DNA of 64,000 nt from Dryas octopetala (lineage: Eukaryota > Streptophyta > Magnoliopsida > Rosales > Rosaceae), in NCBI GenBank assembly GCA_963921425.1, contig OY992832.1, positions 27,927,489-27,991,488 on the forward strand. The letters are read 5' to 3'. A program made the position numbers and the translations under genes. Of the stretch, positions 34,420 to 45,832 are shown piece by piece. Numbering within the stretch: the first letter of the stretch is position 1; each line of letters starts with the position of its first letter. The notes below the pieces were generated by a model, which saw only the letters and a program-made list of their open reading frames with translations, searched no databases and was not told the DNA's origin.

Positions 34420-34896
34420 TAGGCGACGAAATTGTTCGTCGCCCAAACATATTTTGTCGACGAACAATTTCGTCGCCTAAAGTAGGTTCGGGGTGAGGAA
34501 ATTAATTATCCCTCTCCCAAACCGTGTTTAGGCGACGAACATAGTAATTCCTCGCCCAAAGAACTTTTGGGCGACGAAATTGTTCGTCGCCCAAACATAT
34601 TTTGGGCGAGGAATTAGGATGTTTGTCGCCCAAAGTAGGTTTTGGGCGACGAACAGTTTCGTTGCCCAAACATGCTTTGGGCGAGGAAATAGGAGGTTCG
34701 GGAGACGAAAAAAACCGTTGCACCAGGTGTCTTTGGCCGACGAAATTTACTGGTTCGTCGCCCAAACTCTTGGGCGTCATCGATTGGGTGGCCAAGTTGT
34801 CGACGAACTCAGTTCGTCGCCCAAACGTTTGGGCGACGAAATTTGACTTTGGGAGAGGAACTACGTTCGTCGCCCAAAATTTTTTTTCTTGTAGTG
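34420..34896. repeat. Right subterminal repeats of the CACTA element
   Basis: About 20 copies of TTTGGGCGACGAA-type words in both orientations, ending in the terminal TTTTTTCTTGTAGTG. They mirror the left subterminal region. Confidence 0.88.
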
Positions 34897-36017
34897 AAAG
34901 TTACTTAATTCTGTGATAGCAATCCAAAGCTGTATGGCCTTTCTTCTAACAAATCTGACACTGCATGATGGTAGATGACTGTGTGCTAGGAGCAGAAGAA
35001 CCAACAGTATTAGAAGGTTTGTGATAACACATCTGGGCAGTGTGACCTCTTTTAAAGCAAATGGTACATTCAGGAACAGAATTAATAGTACAAATCCCAG
35101 AACCAAAATTATACAGCTGAGTGTGTTGACCATTAGTATTTCTGCCTCCATAAGACCTACCTCAATTAGAGTGTCTTCCTCTACCACTACCCCTATAGTT
35201 GGCATTAAAACCAGTGAGATTAAAATATCCTTGTTACTGTGCATAAGATGGATCGGTAAAATATGGAAACTGAACATGAGCATTGGACTGCATATGAGCA
35301 AAGGAAGGATAGCCAGGAATTCCAAACTGAGAGCCTTCAGATGATCCACCAGCTACAAGAGCAGTAAGATGAGGCAGTTATAGCGTTCTAGCAGTGTTGT
35401 TCAAATTATCTTCTTCTGCCAATAGTTGCAGCCTGAACTCTTTCAAAGAGATAGGAGTCTCTCGAGCTTTGATGACTGTCTTTCTGGTATTGAATTCAGG
35501 AGGTAAACCATTTAGTGTTACTCTAACAATGTCCTCATCACTAATGGATATACCAATTGCTGAAAGCTGATCCCTGGCTGTCTTTACTCGTTTCAAGTAC
35601 TGATCTATAGAGTCTGCCCCTTTTTGAATGGTCTGAAGGTTAGTCTTCAATTGCATCACATTGGACCTGGAGACAGTAGAGAATTTTTCCTTGAGGTTTA
35701 ACCAAACTTCCCTTGAAGTCCTACTTCCAATCACATAAGGAAGGACATCAGATGATAAAGTTGTTGTGATCAAAGACATTAATCCTTTGTCATTCTTCTT
35801 CCACTCTTTGAACTCTGAGTATACTCTCCAGTAACCCCCTCATCTTCAGTGAATCGAAAATGTGCTGGACAAAGGATGGAGCCATCTACATAGACCATTA
35901 AGTCATGACTTTCCTACATGTACTCAACTTGGAATAACCAAGTAATATAATTGGAGTCATCGAGTCTCACAGTCACCAAATTGCATATATTTGGTAGAAG
36001 TGATATAGGTGTAGTCA
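34897..36017 (-). pseudogene. Copia gag (upstream part), split by CACTA
   Basis: The frame starts at the ATG complementary to 36015-36017 (MTTPISLLPN), followed by DDSNYITWLFQVEYM, the usual copia gag N-terminus. The segment 35779-35378 is the core gag domain (Retrotran_gag_2/UBN2 type: TSREVWLNLKEKFSTVSRSN, DQYLKRVKTARDQL, GLPPEFNT). The CCHC zinc knuckle follows close to 34920 (CQIC, stop, KKGHTALDC). There are several stops and frame changes. The gene continues at 25091-24531 beyond the inserted CACTA. The sequence upstream (36018-36231) resembles the end of a copia LTR and leader but is cut by another LTR. Confidence 0.82.
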
Positions 36018-36231
36018 TGATTGAGAGTTCTGTGAATTAATCTTCTAACAACCACAGAACCATCTAGCTGACTAACAGACTAATAGACTAACAGACAAAC
36101 TAAGCTATGCTAAGTCAGCAATACTGACATGGCAAGTAACTGACTCAATCATACTATACTCTTATCAAATCTATGGAGTTCTTGCAAAATAGCATCAACA
36201 AAAACACTACCTCCTATATATATGATATATC

Positions 36232-36703
36232 TGTAACAATGTTTTATGGACTAATAACTTTGTATTAGGATACAACAACGCATCATGACTTATAGTCCAA
36301 GAAGGAGTTGTAATAGACTAGTCCGGTAATTATTTGACACTTGGTGATTCTGTTTGTCAAGTATATAGGGCCTAATAAGTAGGATGATTAAAGTCTTAAT
36401 TGAACATGGATAAGGTCTTATTCTAGTAAGTGTTTGATTAGAGCTACTTGAGGTATAAGTAACACTTCTATGGGATGACTCTAATCTTAACACCACTACA
36501 TAAGGACAAGTCTCTGCTCTCACAAAAACCGTGCAAATATTCTCAGCCCTATATTGAGTTGCACTAAGGATTGTAGAGAAGAGAAGATTTGTTCTATATG
36601 GCATCGTGCTAAGTGTTCTTGGTATTTATTTAGTTGTTTAATTAATCATATTATTTGTGTTTCTTGATGTTTGTGAACTATGGAAAATATTTATGTGATT
36701 ACA
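36232..36703 (+). repeat. Copia-type 5' LTR with primer-binding site
   Basis: Runs from TGTAACAATG to GTGATTACA (472 bp) and is followed at 36706 by TGGTATCAGAGC, the initiator-Met primer site. No partner LTR is in the window. The leader continues to 36872, where a gypsy solo LTR interrupts it. The copia gag fragment at 47.5 kb lies beyond the nested block in the same orientation and may belong to this element. Confidence 0.7.
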
Positions 36704-38023
36704 TGTGGTATCAGAGCTATTCACACATATCTTGAAAATCAATTTATTTTTGATTAATTGGTTGTTAAGGAATTTTTGTTGTTTTAAATAAATAATAAAA
36801 AAATTGGGGTATCAGTCTCAATAGACTGCGTGTACTATTTACTTAAAAAGGCCCAAAATCATTCATGCTTTGTATATTGTTGAGCTCATTTTATAGATAA
36901 TTTTTATCCTTAAAACCTTACATTTTTGTCTATGTCTTTTAGCAATTTTTAGTGTTTTAATTCTTATTTTTATTATTTAGTTAATTAGTGGGTTTTATTA
37001 GTTTTTGTCATTTTTCTTAGATTTTATTAGGTTGCATTTATTTTTATTTAGGCTACATTAAAATTTAGAATTTTTATTAATTAGTTTTATTTGTCTTTTG
37101 TAGGTTTTTAAAGTTAAAAGCCCAAAGAAAAGAAAGAAGAAATTCATGCACATGGCCTGGCCCATTTCAAATGGAAGCTAAAGAGTCACAACGCTACACT
37201 TCCGCCCAAATCAAATTGGTTTGATTAATATTGGCTCCAGCCAATACAGCGTCGCCACGTGGCCAGCCATTTCTTCTGCCCAGCAGCACAATGCCTCACC
37301 TGTGTGAGCCGAATCCTGCAAGCCAAGCCTTGAGCCGCCTCTCCATTTTTTCTTATCTCTCTCACGATTTCCCATGCAGCCGCAAGTCACAGTAAGCCAC
37401 GAAGCCAAGTCGCATGCCTCTTCTTCTGTGCCAATGCAGTCACGTAAAATGCTTGATTAATCAAGCATTCAGCCATCCAAATGTTGACACGTGGCACCTC
37501 TTCTAGCTGTCTCCAGCATCTTCTGCTTGCCTCATCTTCTCTCCATAAATATCTCATCCCAGCCAATTAGTATGTGACACGTGGCGATTCTAAACTCTTC
37601 TCATAGCTGCCATCACATGACCTAGTCTTTGCCTATTTAAAGGAGCCTTTAGCCCTTCCTTCACATCTTTTACTCTATATTTTAATTTTCTGCCTTTTTC
37701 TAGTATTCTCCTAGGATTTCTCTGTCAAGCCATTTGGCTATGATGTTTGCGAGAAAATAAGAATGTAATTTTCTTGCACTTTTAATTAATGAAACTTTAA
37801 TTTATGTCTCTCTTCTCTCTTCTTATAATCTTTTATTTACTTTATGCCTTTTATTTTATGTAGTTTTTTACTTTATGGTTAACTATAATTTATGTCTCTC
37901 TTCTCTCTTCTCCTAATCTTTTATTTTATGTAGTTCTTTACTTTATGGTTAATAGTGTTATTTATTTTCTTATTCTTTAAATTACATGCTTATTTATTTA
38001 TTTATTTATTTTTATTTAAGATA

Positions 38024-38225
38024 TGTTGCGACAATTGTCTATAAATTAGCTGTAATTGGTAGCAGTGATTGGTACAATAATTGTGTGGTTAGCATTGATT
38101 AGGAATTAGTCTGACTTACCTATTTTGTTCTTTCCTGTAATTACGTTGCTAGGATTGTATATATGCCTCTATAAGAGATGAATACAACATCATAAAATTA
38201 ATCCCCAACATTCTAAAATTCAAGT
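38024..38225 (+). repeat. 5' LTR of the copia element
   Basis: 202 bp; its partner is at 45631-45832. It ends directly against the primer site at 38226. Confidence 0.9.
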
Positions 38226-38310
38226 TGGTATCAAAGCCTAGCCTGAAAGAACGCTGCCGCACTGAAACTTTGCAGCAGTAGTTCATTACCCAACCGTTCC
38301 TTTATTTATC

Positions 38311-39504
38311 ATGGGCAAGGATGATACAGAGTCGTATGGAAGCAAACCTGTTCCTATCATTGTTCAATCAGAGGGATCAGGATTCAATGCAGGGATTACC
38401 CTAACTGAATCAAACTATGATCTGTGGTCTCAAATAATGGAGATGCACATCACTGAAAGGGAGAAACTCCACTATATTCGTGGCAAGACTAAGCTACCCA
38501 CAGAATCAGAGGAAGGGTATGACAAATTAATGGTATGCAGCAAATCAGAAAGTCAAGAGATCGTTGTTGATGGCCATGGCTCCAGAAATTATGAAACGAT
38601 ATCTTCGCTTACTTACTGCTCGAGAAATTTAGAATGAGTGTGCACTTTGAACCAGAAAGCTTTCACAGCCCGACAAAGTGGAAAAACCCTCTCTGTGTAT
38701 TATGGAGAGTTGATTGAAAGTTTTCGTGAGTTGGACCACCGTGACAAGGTGGTCATGATACATGTTGATGATGTTGAAGCCTACAGTAAGTCAATTGAAA
38801 GGCAGAGAGAGTTCACATATTTCTCATCAGATTGGAGGGTGAGTTTGAACAGATTGGTGGATAAATTTTGAGAAAGGAACCTGTACCTGAATTGGAAGAA
38901 TGTCATGCCCTGGTTCGTCGTGAAGCAGCACGTTGTGCGCGCGACCATGAATGGAGAAGTAGAAAATTCTGAAGCCTCCGCCATGGTGATGCAAAATCAA
39001 TCAAAGCAAGACCGATCTCACCAAAATCAGTTCAGTACTTCTAAACCCACCAGTGGCACAGACAAACCTTCCTACAAGTGCACTCATTGTAATCAACCTG
39101 GTCATACCAAGAGCCGATGCTATGAAATTGTGGGGTACCCAGAATGGTGGGATCATAGTCGTAATTCAAGGAAGAGAAATTCCAGCAAGAAATCTATAGC
39201 TGCGATTGTTGAAACAAAGATAGATGAAGATGTTGGGGTTGTTGAAAATGCCTCTGCATTGGTGGCAGCTGCAGGAAACAGTGGTAAGATTTTAAATATT
39301 TATGTATCTGTTTTGAATAATACATGGATAATTGATTCAGGTGCAACATACCATATGACATTTGATTCTAGACAAGTTTCAATCCTAAAACCATCCCACA
39401 AAAAATATGTCTGCACTGCCAATGGTACTCCAATCCCAGTTATTGGGGAGCGATCCTTGTCTCTCACTAATACCTTTAATTTGGATTCCGTGTTAGTTGT
39501 TTGA
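38311..39504 (+). pseudogene. Copia gag and protease
   Basis: Starts MGKDDTESYGSKPVP. The core gag pattern is LTESNYDLWSQIMEMHI. Stops occur at 38635-38637 and 38869-38871. The CCHC zinc knuckle (CTHCNQPGHTKSRC, spacing 2-4-4) is intact near 39078-39120. The aspartic protease active site, WIIDSGATYHMTFDS, is near 39325-39370. The frame after the knuckle is open for about 130 codons, so the protease part is the best preserved. Confidence 0.85.
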
Positions 39505-41124
39505 TCCATCTTTAGATTATAACCTCTTATCGGTTGCTCAAATCATTGCTGCTTTATGTTGTGTTGTCATTTTTGGCTTGACTTTTGTGTATTTAAGGAC
39601 ATCCAAACAAGGCAAACAATTGGTTGTGGTGTTAGGCGAGAGAAGCTGTATTACTTGGACATGGTGTCAAGGAGTTTAGACAAATTGCGTCAGGCCCTAA
39701 TAATGGAAGGTTTTGAGGGGGAGAAGAGGCAGTCTGATATCTGGCTATGGCATCGACGTCTGGGAGATGCTTCCTTTGGGTACCTAAAGAAATTATTTCC
39801 TACATATATTGTTTACCAAAATTGATGCTTCTAGTTTTCGCTGTGATGTTTGTGAACTTGCAAAGAGTCATCGTGCTTCTTTTCCATCAAATTTGAATAA
39901 AAGCTTAGTTCTTTTTATGATCATTCATTCTGATGTTTGGGGTCCATCTAAAGTTCCTACCTTGGGTGGATCACATTGGTTTGTCACCTTTATTTATGAC
40001 TGTACACGGATGACCTGGGTATGTCTCATGAAGTCCAAAGGGGAAGTAAGTTTGAAAAGTTTCATAAAATGGTTGGTACTGTAACGCCCCGATCCTAGGG
40101 CCCAAAAATACACTGAAACTTTTTCCTTTAAACCTCTTTTCAAAAAATGAGCCATGCACTTAACATAATAAATAAATACATTTGGTAAATAAGAGTGTGA
40201 GCCCAAAACATTTATGTAAAATTTACTGTATAAAATCAGTTAAATCAAAACAAAGTGGGTCCCACTGCCTCAACTTCTCCTCACTGCCTCCTCAGCCTGC
40301 TTAACCTGCAAAACACGATTAACCACACCGCACCATATCCATGGTACACCAGGTCATTCAAATAAACAACCCGGTAAGCTCACTAGAGCTCGTATGAGTG
40401 AAATAACTTAATTAGTAACCTCAATAATTCTTCTATTTCCATAATCAATAATAATCTACAATAAAATTCATAAATACTCAAATCACATAATGATTTCATC
40501 ACCAATCATCCAAATCTCAAGATAAATCATAAATCCTCGTATTCTAATCAAATCTCATCAAAAAATAATAATCAATTAGGCAAATTAAATGCCTAATCGT
40601 CAACTATTAACCTCAATCTCTAATCATTCACATCCTAACCCATAACCTCAATGCATGATCAATTTATCATTGTCCATCCTCAAGATTCAAGCCTAGACTT
40701 TACCAAGTCCTAGCCAAAACCAAATCCTAGCACACAAACCAAGTCCTAGCAAACATAAGCACACAAAGCAACAAAACAAACTATCTAATTTCACTCACAC
40801 CGCTCTTTGAAATCCCCCAACTTTAAAACTATTTTCAAAATCTCTTCTTTCAAATCCATTTTTAAATCCCCTCAACCGTAAATCAAACTCTGAAAGTAAC
40901 ACAGTTCTCAAGCTGAAATCAATATTATCAACTGTATATAAATAATTTAGGCTAAAAACTTTCAACTCAAATAAACCTCGATATACTGAAAAAGCAATGA
41001 AACTGTTCAAACTAAGAAATATCAAATTTGAACTGATTTAAAACACAAGGTCTTACTGAAAATGTCATTTAAAGTATTTACTGATGCAAATTCATTTCTT
41101 AAATACTCCACAACTGAAAACTCA

Positions 41125-41350
41125 CGCCACACTAGTACCCGGGGAACTGCTGATCGTACACTACCGAGTCATCTCTAGGCAAGCGCAGAGCAAATCTATA
41201 CCTACTGTGATGCTGGTCATACACTGGCCACTAGGCAAGGGTAGAGCAAATACTGGTCGTACACCGCCAACTAGGCAAGTGCAGAGCGAGTGCTGGTCGT
41301 ACACCGCCGAGTCATCTCTAGGCGAGTGCAGAGCAAATCAATACCTGCTG
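41125..41350. repeat. Minisatellite inside the solo LTR
   Basis: About five imperfect units of 40-60 bp with TGGTCGTACACCGCC and CTAGGCAAGTGCAGAGC. The sequence is unlike the arrays in the other two large LTRs of the group. Confidence 0.75.
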
Positions 41351-42588
41351 AAGAGGGTACTAATATGGCGGTTTGAAACTTCTTTTGGATATGCAAATCA
41401 ACCACATCTCAAAATACTCCTCCAGATAAAAACTGAAATTTAATTTTTCCAATAAATCCGCTTAAATAAAATCATTCTCAAATCGTGAAAGCTGCTCAAT
41501 CAAAATCATTTTCTAAAGGACAGAAATTCATTGATAAAACTTCCCCAAAATAATACCAAAAACCATTTCCAGAAACTATCCATACCCAATTAAATCAAGA
41601 AAATAGTTGAATTATAAAATGTGTAAAACATTTCGGAAACCAGAGATCCACTCACAGTCTACCCCGAGCTATACCGAATCCTTTCCGAAATTGATTCATA
41701 CTCACGACTCCTCACTTGTTTGCCATTCCTACTCACAGTTTACTGTATAATAATTGCTTAATCTTCACTCATATACCTCGACCATAAACATTTCTCAAAT
41801 TCCTAATCAATCTCTTAGCCTCAAATCCTCGTCACTTCACTCTCATTATTCACATCCTACACTTTTCTTCCTCTAACAAATAGCAACAAACACACAAAAC
41901 AGACAATTTGCTAACGGTACTCTACAATAAAACTAGTAAGTTTCACTCACAGTTTAATTGCGTGAAAAGACTATAAAGCCCTTGGACGGCAACACAGTCG
42001 AATAACAAATCCGGCAGCTTAACGGCATCGGGAATGCGATTTCCCTAGCCCGTGTACCCCATAGCGTCTCTGGACAATGAAATTGACTTATGGGACTTCC
42101 GAAGAGGCAGAAACGCAACAAATAACCACCAACCCGCCGCCACACAAGGCGGAGCTACAGTGACCGTGGCTGCAAATTAGGGAAATTGGATTCGAATCAC
42201 AAATGGCTCAAACAAAGTGCATAGACATGAAGAGCATGTCGAGAGGATGAAGAATGATACCTTACTCGACGGAAAACACCGCCAGATTCTCCGGAAAAGC
42301 CATCGGACCAGCCGCAACAAGTTGGCGTCTAATCGCCGTCGCGTCACCAGGTGGTCCGGTGTCCCGTCGTCGCCGAAAAAAGGAGATCACCGGTGAGATC
42401 CTCTCTCGTTCTTCGTGTCGATCCGTCGTGATGGTGGCTCAGGTGGGTGATCGGCGGCCAGGGGAAGGAAGAGGGAGAGATGGCGAGGCTGGTGGGCCAA
42501 AAACCCAGCCCATCCGCTGCCGGACGCGCCGCCACGCGCCGGTGGCAGGGACGGCGAGGGTGAGGGGCGAGAGAGAGAGAGACAGACG

Positions 42589-42592
42589 CGCG

Positions 42593-42653
<61 letters not shown>
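42589..42653. repeat. (GA)n microsatellite
   Basis: About 30 GA dinucleotides in the solo LTR, at the position equivalent to the CT-rich block of the other LTRs (complement, because this copy is inverted). It generates several spurious Ser/Leu- or Arg/Glu-repeat open frames. Confidence 0.95.
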
Positions 42654-42658
<5 letters not shown>

Positions 42659-44023
42659 CTGATTTTTGGGTATTTAAAACCATTTTTCATAAAAATTACA
42701 AGTTTGCCACTCACTTCACATGTCCGTATCTTTCAAACCGTAACTCCGATCGACGCGTGCTTCGTGTCTACGAACTCGTGAACTCAAGACCTATCCAACA
42801 TGCCAAAAGTCAAAATCAAAAGTCCATTACATTTAAAAGTCAACTTTAGGGTCAAGCCCAATTTAAAACAAAAATTAAAAATTAACCCAAAACCTTTTTA
42901 AATTCCAAAATCCTTAAAATAAATTCGCAAAATATTTAAAATAACTCCTTGAAAAATACGGGGTCTTACAGGTACTCAGTACAAAGCACAGGTTTAGGTC
43001 CTCCAAAGTGATAATGGAGGAGAATATATAAGTTCTGACTTTTAACAATATTTAGAAGCACATGGCATCGTTCATCAAACTACTTGTCCCTATACACCCC
43101 AACAAAATGGAGTGGCCAAAAGAAGAATCGCCACTTGTTGGAAGTCGTCCGTGCGTCTCTGATTGAGGCACATATCCCTTTGTCATATTGGGGAAAAGCA
43201 CTTTCCTCGGCAGCATATTTAATGCCTTTGTCATATTAGGGAAAAGCACTTTCCTCGGTAGCATATTTAATCAACCATGTTCCTTCCAGAACTGTTGATT
43301 TTCAAACACCGTCTCAAGCGCGCTCTCACAAAAACAGTTGTGGCTCTAGCCATCACCAACTTACCTCCGCATGTATTTGGGTGTATGGCATTTGTACACC
43401 TCCATAAGCATCAGTGAAGTAAGTTAACTCCTCATGCATTGCAATGTGTCTTTCTTGGATATGCAACTTATCAAAAAGGATACAGGTGTTACCATTCCCC
43501 ACTAAGAAAATGTTCATTACATTGGATGTTGTTTTCCATGAAGATAAGATGTATTTCTCCCTTGAGTCTGAACTTCAGGAGGAGTAACAGGAGCAAGTTC
43601 AGACCCTCGATTATGGTGGTCACATGTCTGAATTTGAAATTGGCGAAATTCCTGAACATGTTAACCAAGATGTGAGTGACTTGGATACAAGTGGTATAAA
43701 TTTGGATGGAAGTGGTGACAAACACTCACAAACTTTGCCTGTTAACCAAGATGTGAGTGACTTCGATACAAGTGGTATAAATTTGGACGAAAGTGGTGAT
43801 ACATACTCACAAAATCTGGATACAGGAAGTGAACCAGCATCTAGCGTCGGCATCATCTGACTCCCTCTCACCACAAATGTCTGACCCACCAGACCAATCG
43901 CTCGTTGAAGATGTTCCTGATTTAGTGCCTAAACCACCTAGGAAGCAGTTGCCTGACCATAGCACCAGAGGTATTCCTAAATCCACATATGAACCTGATC
44001 CTACTAGTAAAGTCAAGTAACCC

Positions 44024-45590
44024 ATGAGTCACTATGTATCCAATCATTGTCTGTTAGAATCAAATAAGTCATTTGTGAATCAATTATCTACTGTATCTAT
44101 TCCTAACAGTGTGCAGGAAACTTTAGCAGACCCACGATGGAAAGTAGCTATGAATGAAAAGATGAAATCTTTGCAGAAGAATAAAACTTGGGAACTTGTG
44201 GACCTTCCATCAAGGAAGAAACCAGTTTGGTGTCAGTGGATTTATACTGTGAAGTATAAGGCAGATGGTACAATTGAACGCTTTAAAGCGAGACTGATGG
44301 CGAAAGGATATTCGCAAACATATCATATTGATTATATGGAGACATTTGCGCTTGTAGCTAAAATTAACACAGTCCGAGTTCTATTGTCTCTTGTGGTGAA
44401 CTTGGATTGGCCATTACAACAGTTAGATGTGAAGAACGCCTTCTTACATGGCGATTTGACAGAAGAAGTTTACATGGATCTCTCACCTGGGTGTAAACTA
44501 TCAGAGCAATATAGTAGAAAGGTGTGCAAATTGAAGAAGTCATTGTATGGTTTAAAGCAATCTCCGAGAGCTTGGTTTGGGAGGTTTACAAAATCTATGA
44601 GAGCATTTGGCTACCATCAGAGCAATGCAGATCATACTTTATTTCTGAAGAAACAGGTGGGTAAGATTACTGCACTTATTGTATATGTGGATGACATGGT
44701 GGTTACAGGAAATGATCTTGAGGAAAGAAAGGCACTACAGAGATATTTATCCCGAGAATTTGAAATGAAAGATCTTGGTTCCTTGAAGTATTTCCTTGGG
44801 ATTGAAGTGTCTTGATTTGAGAGAGGAATTTTTCTATCTCAGAGAAAGTATGCCTTGGATTTGCTGTGGGAAACTGGTATGTCAGCATGTCAACCAGCAG
44901 ATACACCAGTGAAGGAAGGATTGGAGTTAGGAATTGAGCCCAATCAGGTGCCTACTGATAAAGGGAGGTACCAGAGACTTGTAGGAAGATTGATGTACTT
45001 GGCTTACACAAGGATAGATCTAGTGTATGCTTTGAGTATGCATAATCCTGGAGAACAACATATGGATGCAATTATGCGCATTTTGGGATACTTGAAGTCC
45101 GCCCCTGGAGAATGAATTTTATTCACTACGAATGTGGATCATCATAGAGTCGAAGCATATACTGATGTTGATTGGGCTAGAGCTATGACAGACGATCTAC
45201 TTCAGGTTTCTTCACCTTTGTAAGTGGTAATCTTGTTACATGGAGAAGTAAGAAGCAGAATGTTGTTGCACGTTCGAGTGCAGAAGCTGAGTATAGAGGT
45301 TTAGCACTTGGGATTTGTAAAGTTTTATGGCTGAAACTTCTCTTGCAAGATTTGGGTTACTCGCCTAGCAACCAATTCGTTTATATTGTGACAATAAAGC
45401 AGCATGTGATATTGCCCACGTTCCCGTTCAACACGATCGAACAAAACATGTGGAAGTGGACAAATTTTTCATCAAGGAAAATTGGATGAGAAGATTGTGG
45501 AGTTGCCTAGGGATTCGGTCTGAGGATTAGTTAGCTAATATTCTCACCAAGGCTGTATCAAATAAAGTGTTCTCAAAGTTTTTGGGCAAG
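44024..45590 (+). pseudogene. Copia reverse transcriptase and RNase H
   Basis: The frame 44024-44815 carries the RVT_2 motifs: WCQWIYTVKYKADG, RFKARLMAKGYSQ, QQLDVKNAFLHGDL, CKLKKSLYGLKQSPRAWF and the catalytic YVDDM (44681-44697). It stops after SLKYFLGIEVS at 44813. The connection segment continues in 44855-45115 (TPVKEG..., YQRLVGRLMYLAYTRIDLVY). The RNase H part (EAYTDVDWA near 45145) is frameshifted and has stops. It ends just before the polypurine tract. Confidence 0.88.
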
Positions 45591-45630
45591 TTGGGCATGT
45601 GTGACATCTATCCACCAACTTGAGGGGGAG

Positions 45631-45832
45631 TGTTGCGACAATTGTCTATAAATTAGCTGTAATTGGTAGCAGTGATTGGTGCAATAATTGTGTGGTTAGC
45701 ATTGATTAGGAATTAGTCAGACTTACCTATTTTGTTCTTTCCTGTAATTACGTTGCTAGGATTGTATATATGCTTGTATGAGAGATGAATACAACATCAT
45801 AAAATTAATCCCCAACATTCTGAAATTCAAGT
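45631..45832 (+). repeat. 3' LTR of the copia element
   Basis: 202 bp, 6 differences from the 5' LTR by my count, preceded by the polypurine tract TTGAGGGGGAG (45620-45630). Confidence 0.9.

Larger units (their letters stand above)
25092..34896 (+). mobile_element. CACTA (En/Spm) transposon, 9.8 kb, nearly complete
   Basis: The right end is TTTTTTCTTGTAGTG (34882-34896). The left end reads TACTACACGAAAAAC from 25092, a degenerate CACTACAAGAAAAA. Both ends have dense subterminal repeats of TTTGGGCGACGAA in either orientation. Inside are a tandem repeat array, a C-rich leader, a long hairpin, a TNP2-type transposase gene and a second Transposase_24-like gene. The 3-bp duplication is not clean (ATA versus AAA), but the flanks join up as one copia gag gene, which fixes the insertion. 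Each gene has one nonsense codon, so this copy cannot encode intact proteins. Confidence 0.9.
40080..42970 (-). mobile_element. Solo gypsy LTR (2.89 kb), inverted, inside the copia integrase
   Basis: On the minus strand it starts TGTAAGACCCCGTATTTTTC and ends GGGGCGTTACA. The duplication GGTAC flanks it (40075-40079 and 42971-42975). It shares with the LTR at 3770 the block around ACGAGTTCGTAGACACGAAG and the GAAAGATA segment, then the CT/GC-rich part. It is in the same family group but clearly diverged at both ends. Confidence 0.9.
39556..43560 (+). pseudogene. Copia integrase, split by the solo LTR
   Basis: The pre-integrase motif SDIWLWHRRLGDASFGYLKK (39735-39795) and zinc-binding region (RCDVCELAKSHR) precede the core, which begins HSDVWGPSKVPTLGGSHWFV. 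The text breaks at GGTAC (40075-40079) and resumes after the LTR at 42971 with VLQSDNGGEY and TCPYTPQQNGVAKRR. A ~48-bp tandem duplication lies at about 43172-43270 (TTTGTCATATTAGGGAAAAG). A second, ~105-bp duplication at about 43660-43830 follows in the linker to reverse transcriptase. Confidence 0.82.
38024..45832 (+). mobile_element. Ty1/copia element, decayed, split by a solo LTR
   Basis: Two 202-bp LTRs (38024-38225 and 45631-45832) start TGTTGCGACAATTG. I count 6 differences between them. A primer site TGGTATCAAAGC follows the first, and the polypurine tract TTGAGGGGGAG precedes the second. The flanks are AGATA and AGATC, a 5-bp duplication with one change. Gag, protease, integrase, reverse transcriptase and RNase H occur in copia order, with frame breaks in each part. 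Without the solo LTR inside it (40080-42970) the element is about 4.9 kb. Confidence 0.9.

Noticed and set aside
42254-42781. 175-residue open frame
   Set aside because: About a third of it is the (GA)n microsatellite; the rest is solo-LTR sequence.
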